Source: Arabidopsis thaliana
Taxonomy: Eukaryota > Streptophyta > Magnoliopsida > Brassicales > Brassicaceae
NCBI RefSeq assembly: GCF_000001735.4
Contig: NC_003076.8
Coordinates: 17,983,835 to 18,047,834, forward strand
Direction: 5' to 3'
Length of the DNA: 64,000 nucleotides
A program made the position numbers and the translations under genes. Every line of letters begins with the position of its first letter. Position 1 is the first letter of the stretch. Of the stretch, positions 37,433 to 49,214 are shown one piece after another. The notes beneath the pieces are model-generated. The model had not been told where the DNA came from. It did not search any database and was given only the letters and a program-made list of their open reading frames with translations.

Positions 37433-39581
37433 CTTTTGAGTTCTTCTTCACTGATTGAAGAAGACGAATCGAAGAATCGTATGAACTATGAAGCAGAGGG
37501 AAAGTGAAGCGACAGAGGGAAGAGAGAGAGAAGAAAAAATTTGGAGAATTTAACAGTAATGAAGATTGAAGAGTCTCATTTTATAATTTTTAATTTTATG
37601 AATACGTAAATTAAAAAACACTTTTTTGTGTTTACTAGTATAATCATAAAAAATTAGGTAAATATGTAGTTGTGTTGTAATATCATAAAATTAAAAATAA
37701 ATTGCACAGTTTGTTCAAATTTTCCTTCAAATATTATATACATTTTACATATTATTAATTAGTAATATATTTTTGTAACAAAAATTATTCATGTGAATTT
37801 ATTGTTCAGAAATGAAAATTATAAATAGAGACTCTTTGTTGCTGTTAGAATTCTCCATTTATATATATATGCCATTATTAGAAACTAATTTATTTTATTC
37901 ATTTTTCTTGTCATTTTTCGATTAATATTGAAAAGCTTCAAAGATAATTCTATTGAAGAAACTATATTTAATTTGTTCGAAGAAAACTATACATGTGCTA
38001 AACAGCATGTTATGTATTTATAAAGAGAATAAAAGTAATTTATTAAGCAGCCAAAATGAGTTGGATTGAGAGAGAATAAAAAGGTTTTAGCTTTTTTTAT
38101 AACTAATTTTGTCGTCTTTTCTTTTATGTTACGCTATTTACAAAATCGGTCCTCTAACTTCTCCAATTTCAACTAACAGCCTTATAATTTAGTCATCGAA
38201 CTTTTATGCAATTTAGTAAGAATTTAATTTATAACTCACTGGTTTTTCTCGTGTAACATTGAATCATGTTTTTTTGTTGTTGTTGCAGATTACTGTTTTA
38301 AAGTCACGAGAAAAAATACACAGAAAATAGTGAATTTTAATAATATAATAACTAGAGAAAAAGAAAAGAGTCTGACGATTAGAAGACTTTTAAAACGACT
38401 CATGCTTTTTTGTTTCCTTTACCGACGCATGGGATTTCGCTCTCTGCCAAAATATTATAACACGTCATCACCTACTAACATGTGTACGACACGTGTCAGC
38501 TTTGTGACCTGCCATGTAAATTTATCATTCTCTTTCAACGATGCTTTCTATTTTTTTACTTTTAGCTTAGAAGCATAGCAAACGGTCGAAAAAAGCAGGC
38601 TACTGTTTTCAGAATCTAGAAGACTCATCATTATCCTTTACGTATAAAATAAATAAAATTTAGATGAACATTTATTTACTTTCGTCCCGTCATTTTTTAT
38701 TTTTTTTACAGATCCGGTAGAAAAGTTATTAACTATTTCAATCTCAAACTAGAATACTTGTTGGGCTTGTATTTTGTAAAACTTTTGGTTTAGGCTTGTA
38801 ATTATGTTTCATTTGAGCTTGTTTTAACAACTAAAAAAGATAGTCACTTAATAAACCGGTATTATTATCATATGAATATTTGTCAAAATCGCTTACTTTA
38901 GTTATGGTCACGAACAAGATTAGCTTCCGAAACATCTTACAATTTGTTTGTTTTTCACTTAAATTTTAAGGTGTTTAGATATAAACATATGATAAATTAT
39001 CTAATTTTTTTTATATCTTCAAGTTACGACCATTTTCATTTTTTGTAATAACTTATGAATAACATAACAATTTTGGAGAAAAAAAAAACTAAATTAAATC
39101 ATTTAAGGACAAATTAGGGAGGAAGACTATGCATAAGTTTAGTGGAGCATATTAAGGGTGTGATTGGAAAGACCTCTTAGCGCAAAAGTAAGAGAGAGTA
39201 AAAGATTATTTTTCTGAGCTTTCACCAATAAAAAAAAAAAAGAGGAGAAAACAAATATTCATCTACTTTACACCAAAATTAAGAAAAAGTAGAGTAAATC
39301 TTTCCACTAAAAATACTAGAGTAAAATTGTTTACGCCCAAATACACTTTTTCTTTCCTCTACTTTTTTCATTCTATTTACTCTATTCCCCCACTAAAAAT
39401 CCTAAGTGTTTTGATGATTTTGGTGTCATTTTCGAGAGAGTAGAAAAGAAAAATTCTTATCGAATTGACAACTATAAAGAGACTCACTTAAGCCAGGTTT
39501 ACAAGCATTTTATTTCTCTTCAAGGTGAAGACGATGTTGTGGAAGTGTTGGAAACTATGATGCAATGGCTTTGAATGATAC
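37433..39581. other. AT-rich spacer upstream of GALS2
   Basis: Promoter side of GALS2 and AT-rich spacer. Between about 39160 and 39400 there is a block with purine-rich text (AAGAGAGAGTAAAAG) and the opposite strand's equivalent (CTTTCCTCTACTTTTTT), including AAAAAGTAGAG and CTCTACTTTTT as short inverted copies. It could be a decayed foldback element, but its ends are not definable. No gene is seen. Confidence 0.4.
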
Positions 39582-39687
39582 TCTTAAGGCCCAATACTCA
39601 TATAAGTTAGGCCCTAATGATGAGATAAGTATTATAATTCATTTTTTCTTACTAAGGTCTAACTGATGTAAATAATGGGCCTTAAGA
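39582..39687. repeat. 106-bp foldback with perfect 12-bp terminal inverted repeats
   Basis: TCTTAAGGCCCA at 39582-39593 and TGGGCCTTAAGA at 39676-39687 are exact inverted copies. Complementarity resumes inside (CATATAAGTTAGGCCCTA against TAAGGTCTAACTGATG). The arms are about 38 bp around an AT-rich centre. It may be a tiny MITE; GGCCCA is also a TCP-type site II core, so the ends could be a palindromic regulatory site instead. Confidence 0.6.
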
Positions 39688-40626
39688 TCCTTGCCAGTTG
39701 CCACCTTTGGAGTTTCGATTATTCGACAACCAACTAAAAAATAGACAGCACATGCAATCCATAACCAAATCATTTTTTCTATTTTATCTACCAGATTGTT
39801 TCGAAAAGCGTAAAATGTGGTTTAAAAATGTGTCCGATATACCCTCCGTAATCGGATTAGATCTCCAATGATTAATGTTGATTTTAACTTAACTTTATGG
39901 ATATATAAATGATGAAATACGTAATTATGTGTCATGATCATTATCCCCCATGACTTGAGTGTTTTTCTTTAAAAGAATGCCATCATGCAATTTGCATATA
40001 TTTCATTCAAGACGATCTTTATTAGGGTTCAAATGGACATATCGAACAATGCATGATCCAAATCCGATGCGAATGAGATCGATCGGTTTTATTTCTAGCG
40101 CAAAAATACCATCGGAAAGCTTTAATATGAAAACTAAGAATTGCATCATTTTGTAACTAACAAACAAAGCTTCTTAATTTACATGAATTTCTTCCAACTC
40201 AAAAGCTAAATTTTTTTTGTTATCAACTAAAAAAAAAGAACATAAAAAAAAGTTCCATTGATTATCTACCACATGACATTGCTTCCCAACTTTAGCACAT
40301 GCTCTGTGGGATCTCTCTTCTTTACATTATTCCCCATATCCCACAAACTATTTAACCTCAAAAACACATTAAACAAAAATAAATAAACACACACACATAT
40401 ATTAAATTTAAAGCAGAATCACAAACACAGACACAAAAAGCTTTTGTACAAATATCAATACCTAAAGTTAGGACCTCAAACCTAAATATCACATGGTAGA
40501 TATAGTACTACAATGTTGACAAAAAGAAAAGCTATAGTACTAAAATAATAACACAAAATATTATTTATTTACATATAAATTAAAGCCAATGTGACTACAA
40601 CAACAATTACAACATGATCCTTTTGC

Positions 40627-42134
40627 CTATAAAGCCGCCATGGCCGTACACTCGAGATGCCTCGGACATGTGATCAAGTGGTCGTTGGTTAAACCGGCGG
40701 CTTGCATTAACGAATGTATAACCGTCGGACCAACGAATCTAAACCCACGACGAACCATGTCTTTGCTTATAGTCTCCGATTTCGATGTCTTAACCGGTAT
40801 CTTTTGGCATGATGTGTATTTTGTGGTGACCGGTTTGTGTTTCATAAACCCCCAAATGTATTTGTTGAATGACCCCAAATCTCTTTTCACCTGTAAAACA
40901 AATCTCAGATAATTTTACTTTCAACAATTATAAGATAAAGTTGACACTATAAGTATATGTAAATTGTGTGATAACAAAACTAAAATATACCTTGAGAATT
41001 TGTTTAGCGTTGTCAACAACTGCAAGGACTTGGCTAAGGTTAATGCCATAGTCGTTGACTATTGATTGTATCTTCTTCTCGTTGAAGTCTGCGACCAACT
41101 CTGCTTCGAAACCAGAGAAAGCCTCTCTGTGAAACCAAAGGTTACTGATTATAAGACCAAAATGTTTTACCAATACAGTAAAAATTTTGGGGGGATCTTG
41201 AAATTTCTTACCTAAAAGTGTTTCTTCTCTTTAAAACCGAAGTCCAATCTGATCCGACCTGAGCTCCGGTTAACACCAGAAGCTCAAATAGTAGACTGAA
41301 AAAAGATTTGAACATTACTCATAATTAGTTTCAATTCTTATAAAAATTGGTTTTATTTATCAAGAAATGAAAATTTTATTTACTTGTCATCATGAACTGG
41401 AACTCCCCATTCTTTGTCATGGTAAGCGACATATATTGGATCTGTGGAAACAAGTTAAGGTTTTGGACCCAGTTAACTAAAGTTGACTTGTAAGAGAAGG
41501 AAATTTGGTTTTCTTGCTTGACAAGTAACTTTTACAGACCTGAACTTGTAGTGATGAAACTGCATCTCTTCTTCTTCTCATGCTCAACATTTAAGTTCTT
41601 TTCATTCGATTTTACGGATTTGATTCTACCGTAATGAGAAATTTTCTTCTTTCTCTCTTCTTGTTTCATTGCAACCTCTTCTCTTCTGGCAGCTGCTATA
41701 CTTCCAGGCTGCTTTTGAACAATCACCATAGGCATAACCTCTTTGTAGCCACCATCACTGTTCTCTGGTGATATCACTGGTTTCGATTTTGTAGAGCTAG
41801 ACCTAAGAAGTTCCTTGCAAGAACCGGCCGGTTTTCTTAAGGATTTTGTGTTGGGAGACAAAGGAGGAGAGATTAGAGAAATTGGTCTTGGTGAGGGTAT
41901 CTTTGATGCAATTGGATTCAAAGGCTTAGGAGGCGATTTTTTTAGTGAGTTACGTCGGTCTAATGTCGGAACTTGGTTCGACTTCGGTTGAAGAACCGGA
42001 CGGCCGTTGATCTGAGAAATGTTTTCTTGGGTCAGATTTTTTAATTTTGAGGAACACATTTTTTTTTTTCTGTCTAGCTTTGTGTTCTTGAAGGATGATG
42101 ATAAATGAGATGAAACAAAGTTGAGATCTCTCAA
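40627..42134 (-). CDS. TAG-type DNA-3-methyladenine glycosylase family protein
   Basis: Five exons (from 42134 or 42059 to 41540, 41441-41384, 41295-41212, 41126-40991, 40890-40627) give 378 residues, or 353 if translation starts at the internal MCSSKL at 42059. The internal start is likelier because the preceding 25 residues look like leader and a run of A precedes it. The N-terminal half is basic, Ser/Pro-rich and probably nuclear-targeted. The rest is the methyladenine glycosylase I fold: YVAYHDKEWGVPVHDD, LLFELLVLTGAQVGSDW, then FRFVGPTVIHSLMQAAGL with a late His/Cys (HLITCPRHLEC). Family members excise alkylated adenine in base excision repair. Activity of this plant copy is inference. 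Recalled locus At5g44680. Confidence 0.88.
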
Positions 42135-45100
42135 AGGGTTTTTATATGTGGGAAAAGAGGATGATGTATTGTGGGGTAGTAATTGGTGCTAGTGGGCAAC
42201 TTATATTTATTACATGCACACTAATTAAGGTTTTTGATACAAGAGTCTTGGATTGTGTTTAATGAAGTTTTATAGGTTTTAATTAGGGTTTTTAATTAAT
42301 TAAGGTTTGGAGTGACAGGGAAGTTGGTTTCTTTAAGAACATGGTGGGGTGAGATATGTAATGCAATTCCAGAATAGCCTATGGCTTAGGGAAGTGCTAT
42401 CTTGGGTCACCATTGTAGGACAAGGACACCACATTCTTTTCTTTTTTTAAATACCTTTTTCCATAGCATTTCGTATCTAACCGCTTGATATTATCTTATC
42501 TTTACAGAAGAATTTGAGATATATTGCTACAATTGTTTTTGATGATCTGAAAATTTTGGACCTAGGTCTATACATTTTTGAGAATCAGGATCAGCTTTTA
42601 AATAACTAAATGGGTGTCGACTCGTGTATTTTGTTTAGGTGCATACGTTTTCGGCTTACATGGATTCAACCGTTAGCCCAATACCATGTAGATAAAAGAC
42701 ATTACCTTAATTTTCTTAATTCCGTTGTATGAAACAGTTTTGAAAGACTTTCCTTAATTTTCAAATAGTTCTTCAACCTTTCTAAGCAATTTACCTAAAC
42801 AAGTTATAATTTGGTATTTTAGGAATTTTTGTCGTCTTCTTCTTAGTTTTTTTTTGGTCTTTATCAAGAACTTATGGTTTATGCTAAATACACATCTTAA
42901 GCTATGAAATAATGGATATTGGCATTAGCAATTTGTCAGCTAGGAGAAGAAGAGTCCTTCTCTCACTTTTGCCATTACTATTAATATTGCAAGTGCTGAG
43001 TTATTTTAATTTTGAGAGAGACCTTTCATTTAAGATCCAGCTTGCCAATTTGCTTCACAATCAAATCTTTTTATTTATATTTATATTTATTACACCAAAC
43101 AATATTCATCGACAAGAAAAATATTTGCTGCGTGTGATTAAATACAGTAAATTCTGCCAATCCAAGAGTATTTCCGTTATAATAAAAATGAAACAAGTTT
43201 GAAAAAGAATCACAAATTATTTTTTCATAAAATTATGTAGCTAAGTATCTCTATAATTTTAAAGTATAGACCAAATCATCCCTATGTTTTCAAGTAAAAT
43301 AATCATTTTATTAACTAATTAAAGAAAACACTCCATTCGTTTCGAATCAATTATCGATTTAAGTTTATGAAAAATGCCGATTTCGTATTTAATGTATAAT
43401 TTGATATAAATACATAATTTAACCTCGAGTTTAAGTTAATAAAATAATATAATATCAAAAATAACTTTTAAAGGACACAATAAAAATTATATATATATTA
43501 ATTTATATGAAAATAAGGATACTTTTGGTGAAACAGAGAGAATGTATCAATTAACATTTAAGAAAAATGTTTTTTTTGCGATTGTCATTAAGTTACAAGA
43601 CCATATGACAAATACTTATCTAGAATAAGAAACTAGTACAATACCGAAATGATAGTAGTACATATAAATGAGAGAAAGAAAAAGATCAACATACGAATAT
43701 AAATATGAAATTGGTCCCAAGATTCAAGCTGTGTAACAATGGACCATTTTCCAGCTTTTTTTTGTGGAATCTCATCTTTTAGCTAAGTAAAGCTTACATT
43801 TAAGCCTTTATCTACATATATGGTCCTTCAAAATTATATAATAATTAAAAACTTTAAGGATAAACGCGAAACACATATTGAGAAAAAAAAGAAAAACAGG
43901 ATCTGATTCATACAATTTAATAAATACACTATTGTTTTTTTGTCAACAAAACAATTATAAAATTTTAGAGAAGTAAACCAAATTTTCATGCTTAAAAATT
44001 TAGAGAGGTAATATTGCAACTTCCGCTAAAATATTTAAGCAAGTAGACAAAACACTAATTATATACTCAAGCATATATCTTCCACAAAACTTAACACTAG
44101 TTAATGTCTTAATTCGAAATCCTCATAATAATTATTGGGACAAATTAGCGAAACACATCACATGAATAAACAAATTAATTGGTTATTTAAGAAATTAAGT
44201 GGTCTAGAAAAAGGTAATCATTTAAAAGTAAGCTAAAGCTTTGTAGGATGACAACCGAACAACCAAAGTCTCTTCAAACGTCAACTCTTTCTTCTTCTTC
44301 TTCTTCTTAATAGACCGAAATCTCCTTTAATAATCATTAATCAAAGGATATGAAATATGTTTGATGTTTTATAAGAAGATAAAAATATTACAAAAAGGTA
44401 GAGAAAAAAAGAAGAAAATGAAAATGATGGGATGTGATTCTTTAAATGGAATCACGAGGAGGAGACATCCCATGTGTTGATGAATAAACCACATAAAATA
44501 AATTTTTGTGACTTGATTTAACATTTAACAAAAATATTAAACTTTTCTTAAGGCTTTTCATTTTCTTTTAAACGAGCTTTAAATAGTTTATTGTTTCTCT
44601 TTTCCTTTCTGCGGCCAAACAACTTTTGTTGCTCTTATACTTATATCATGGTGTTTTTTCCAATATATTGATAAATGATAATGATACTTATAGACATGTA
44701 TGTATGATTGTACATTATAACCTAAATTGTAGAAAGATGTAAAGAGGACTTTCATGTCATGTGGCTGGTCTGGTTTTGGTTTATGAATGAGTCTATAAAC
44801 CACGTTTTTTTTAATGATAATTCTCAATTACTAAGCCTATATATTTCAGTAATACTATAATTAATTGTTGATAATATACATAGTGATCCGATCCCATGAA
44901 AACTGTAACTATTATTTATTTTTAGCATATTACAGCTTAGATCTATATAAATTGGTGCGTACATTTAGTTAACCAGTTAAATTAATCATACTTTATATTA
45001 TGTGATTTCATACGTTGATAGTACCGTTTAATAATTTTGACCTAAGTTGCCATATAAGTACACATATATATACACTTAAATATAGCTGTTATTACTAATG

Positions 45101-45690
45101 AGTAATTTCCCATGGACTACTGATAACTTTATTTTCGGTTCACTCTTAAAATTTAAATTGTTTTCAATTTGTGTTTTTTTCATATGATTATATAAAATAA
45201 TTATGTATATTGTTTCATGAATTTAGATATTAGTGGTTATGATATATTATATGTTAGCATTATCGATATATTGTATTCCAAATCTAAATCCGTATAATGG
45301 ACAGAAAAAAAAAATTATAGGATATATTAAGTAGGACGAAAGAAACTGTTCAAAAGATATGTCCAACCAATGTTGGGCAATCTAAAAACTTTGTCTTTAG
45401 CCAATTTATATCTGTAGTCGTTACAAAGGGTCCCTTAATTATTTGAATACTATATCATTTTCATGTTTTTTCCTGGAACGATTTTAGCCAACACATTAAA
45501 TTTGATTATATAAAATCATCAATTTTAAAAAAAAACATATTTACAAATTACAATCTTATTATATATACATGTATAATTTTATAACATATAAAAGAAAAAC
45601 TTTTTACTTTAGCATATATGATCAGAGTGTTTCACCTTGCCAAATTAAATTTCTGAAATAGGTAAAGTTTTTTCTTGTCTTTCTTGTGCC
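42135..45690. other. Long AT-rich spacer, no gene seen
   Basis: About 3.5 kb of low-GC sequence with homopolymer tracts and a TTC trinucleotide run near 44290. A 96-codon plus-strand frame at 42912-43202 starts with a hydrophobic stretch (LLSLLPLLLILQVLSYF) but continues into clearly non-coding AT sequence. I see no domain, intron signals or relative. Confidence 0.5.
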
Positions 45691-48459
45691 CTAAGAATCA
45701 AGAAATGCCCTCACAACATCTACAATTGGAGCCATGCAGATCGGACATTTCATATTACTCCATTGAAGCTCATGAGCACATTTCAGACAAGTGCACATAT
45801 GTCCACACCTGCGAAACAAAACTGCAATTTTATGATCTCGTTTGCGATTTAACCGCAATCGCTTTCTAGACTTTACAAGCAGACATTGGTACCTGTATAG
45901 AAGCGAGTCTATAGGCATCTCAAAGCAAATAGAACAATTTCTTTCTAGTGAATCTGAAAGAGAGTTTGAGATAGTTCATAGTTACAAGCACATCATCAAT
46001 ATACGATTCTACATGGTTTTTTTTAACTGAATCAACAATAGTTTATAATGTTTACTCACCAGAAAGTGATTCGAATTCCAAGGATTTCTGGAAATCAACA
46101 CAAGATTTTACCAAACTTTGTAGTTCAAGAATATCTCTTTGAAGCTGTTTGATTTGTTGTTTGAGATCACATATCATCTGTGTTTCCTGTGTTAACCATA
46201 AACTGTTACTTCATTAACACGTAACCCTATTGACCTAAGAAAAAACATAGCAAAACAGAGACAATCTCATAGAGTAGGTATTCTCATGAGCCTTAGGGTT
46301 AAAAGAAATTGGCTAAAACCATCACTTACAGTTTCTGGTTCAAGGATTAACTTTTTTGTTTCATTTTCTTCTACGTTCCCTTGGTACCTTTCTGAACACT
46401 CAACCAAAGTCTCCTCGTTACCTTCTTCTTCTTCTACAAGATTGCTTCCTATTTCTGACCTCTTTTGCACGCATGAGATCATGATTTTATCAATCTTTTC
46501 CCGAAAATCACCTTCGAGGAAGCTAGAAACGGTCCTCCTACACAAGCAATCACGTCCTTAAAATATCGAAATGTTATAAAGCTAATCTTAAGAAAATAAG
46601 AATTGATCAGATAACATACCACTTGATCAAGTTCCACATATCGCCTTTCTCGGAAATATTGTTCATAACCTCGAGCACCCGTTGTTTCTTGAGATCTTCC
46701 CAATAACTTCTTGGCCGCGAGATATCACTAATCCAATCATAATACATAATCTCTCTATTGCAATCTTCATTTTCTTCATTTTCTGTTTCATTTTCATCCC
46801 AAGCATTTAGAAATATTGGTGATTCAAGAATTAGAAACAATGTTTCCGCTGCTTGTTGCTTCTCGGCTTTTGATGTTTCTTCATCGTTTTGTGAAGATTT
46901 TTCCTCTTTACCACTCTCTCTAAATACTTGTCTTGCAGTTTCTTCATCCTTTTCTCTATCCAAACAAACCACTGATGTCACTTCTTGAGGGTTGCTTCTA
47001 TATTCCTCAATCTCCATGGATTTACCTTCTTCTTTCTTTCGCCTTTCTTCGTTTCTCCCTTCAGTCTTCACATCAATGACTCTTCTTGCATCTTTTCCCT
47101 CGTCTTTAGCTTTCCCCATAGTTCTTCTCCTATTAGCTCTCTCCTTAGAATCCCAAAGATACACCTTCTCTACAAAACTCGATGAGAACTTGTTCGTTTC
47201 TTCTCCTTCCTTCACAGTAACTTTCCTCAACCCTTCTCCTTCTTCTGTAGCTTTCCGCTCAATTTCAGGTTTCTTTGAACCGTTCTCATTGCTTGCAGCA
47301 TCATTAAAGACGGGTTTATTGGCAATTTCCGGCTTATCAGCCGCGGCCTGATTCTCCCTTGTGTTACTTTTCTCCATTGTTTCTTGCAAAACACTCTTCA
47401 CCCTAAAATATACTACTCCAGACAAATTTTTTGTTTCTACTGCGCTATTCAAATTGCTCCGAAATCCCTTCTTAGTATTAGCCATATATCTATTCCTGCA
47501 TTTTGATTCAACTGATGAAAATCAATATACTTTGGTTTAATACTCTTCTACAAGACTACAAGTTCAAAAATAACTGAAGAAAAATATTTCCTATATCAAT
47601 AGCCTGATCATACCTAGATCCTCGTGAAAACCGGTTTACATCTGATTTCGACCGATATCTTTCTTGAATCACAATGCACCTTTCCAAACTTCGGATCATA
47701 AGCATATACTAAACAATAAGGAAGTAGTCAATTTTTATGTAACATCATCTAAAGTGTAATCTATTAAATTACAAGTTGAGGGTAAAATAAAAGTACCTGA
47801 AGACGCCCACAACCGCGAGGCGAGAACTTTGAAACCGCGTAGCGACCACCGAGCAATTCAAGCTCATTTTCTCGGTCACGCAAAATCATCTTACAAACAT
47901 CTTCACTTGCTTGCCGTCCTCTTATCCTAGGAGTACTACAACTAGCCAGCTCAAGAAAACATCTTCCTTCTCCATCATTCTCATAAGAATTTGAAACATT
48001 ATTCATATCTGATTGAGGAAACCAATCTATTTCTTCACCACTGCTTTCGTTGCTTTTTCTCGCCTCGTCGTTGAGAAAGTCGGAGAGACTTGATTCAGAA
48101 CTCGTCCTGCTATCGAGTAGCGATTGACTTAGACTCGAACTTGACTGCTGCGACCGAGCTTCCCAAATCTGAACCAGAGAAGAAGCTCCCATGCTGACAC
48201 CATTTCTTGACGAGGTCTCAGGTTGACCAGGAATATAAAATGGATTGGAATTGGTCTCTAGTGGATAAGAAGAAGGAATCTGCAAAGATTCCCCTGTTTC
48301 AAAAACAGGGGATCTTGAAGAACATTCAATAACCTCTTTACGCTTCCCATCTTCGTTACTTCCAGAATCATCGATAGGCAAAACACGAAAGCTGTTGTAA
48401 CGATCTCTGACAAAAACTTTGAGATTCTTTTTTTTCTTGTTACCATCCCTCGAAGCCAT
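45691..48459 (-). CDS. RING-finger protein, putative E3 ubiquitin ligase
   Basis: Seven exons (48459-47797, 47708-47614, 47495-46620, 46537-46330, 46186-46060, 45953-45893, 45808-45691) join in frame to 715 residues. The N-terminal two thirds is Ser-, Lys- and Glu-rich with little order, including a long Lys/Glu/Arg stretch in exon 3. A helical Gln/Leu-rich segment (ICDLKQQIKQLQRDILEL, exon 5) precedes a C-terminal C3HC4 RING: CSIC, then CGHMCTCLKC, then CPIC, with the stop 15 residues later. Two introns fall within or beside the RING (one after LLYR). RING proteins of this build usually act as E3 ligases with an extended coiled region. The target is unknown. Recalled locus At5g44690. Confidence 0.88.
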
Positions 48460-49214
48460 TTTCTAAATAAAAAAATAAAGATCAAAACAAACCCTATGCT
48501 TTGTTTTTAAACTTGCTTTGTTTTGTTACACTCAAGAATAAGGAAGGAGAGAAACTATAATCGCAAACGACTACAAAAAAAATGATTTTGCTTTCTACAG
48601 ACGCTCAGAACAAAAAAAAAATTGAGTAGAACATGGGAAAAAAAAAGATTATAACAGAGAAATTGATAAAATCGAATAATAATTGTTATGTTTTTCCTGT
48701 TCTTTAGTCCTCTGTTTCTCGAAAAACTTTTGGATATTAAGATAACAGAAATTTACTTTCTGAAAACTTGAAACAGAAGAACAAAACAGAGGACTATCAA
48801 AGAGGCAAGAACAGGGTAAGAAGAAATATATCTAGAGAAGAAGCTGAGTCTTTAGGACTTGCTCTCACTGGATATTTTTATATAAGAAAATAAAACTGTG
48901 TATACTTGGTAAGATTTATGTATTTTTATTGTATTTTTATAATGAGATTTTCTATGTTAAAATATTGTACACTATCTAAATACTAAAGACTGGGTACATA
49001 ATTATATGAACGAATAGTACTTAATCTCTAAATTAAGCAATAGTAGTTTTTTCTTTGTTAATAGTCTCAAGAATCATAAGAAAGCAATACATACTTGATT
49101 ACGTTATTTATCACAAAATGATACTACGCAAATAATGCATCAATCTACTCAACCAAAACAGAGTTTTCAAAAAAAAGATATATTCCGAGTTTACTTAGCT
49201 TCACGTCTCGAAAA
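48460..49214. other. Promoter of the RING gene and 3' region of GSO2
   Basis: About 750 bp between two minus-strand genes. It holds the leader of the RING gene (up to about 48600, A-rich) and the GSO2 3' UTR side. No separate gene or structured element is seen. Confidence 0.5.

Noticed and set aside
39160-39412. Possible MITE beginning GGGTGTGATTGG
   Set aside because: No matching inverted end could be found; only short internal AAAAAGTAGAG/CTCTACTTTTT copies, which low-complexity sequence can give by chance.
42912-43202. 96-codon frame with a leucine-rich hydrophobic start
   Set aside because: The later part is plain AT-rich spacer translation, there are no splice or family signals, and the hydrophobic stretch is explained by T-rich sequence.
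44288-44308. TTC trinucleotide run, considered as a gene leader or element end
   Set aside because: Simple microsatellite in spacer; no gene or repeat boundary beside it.
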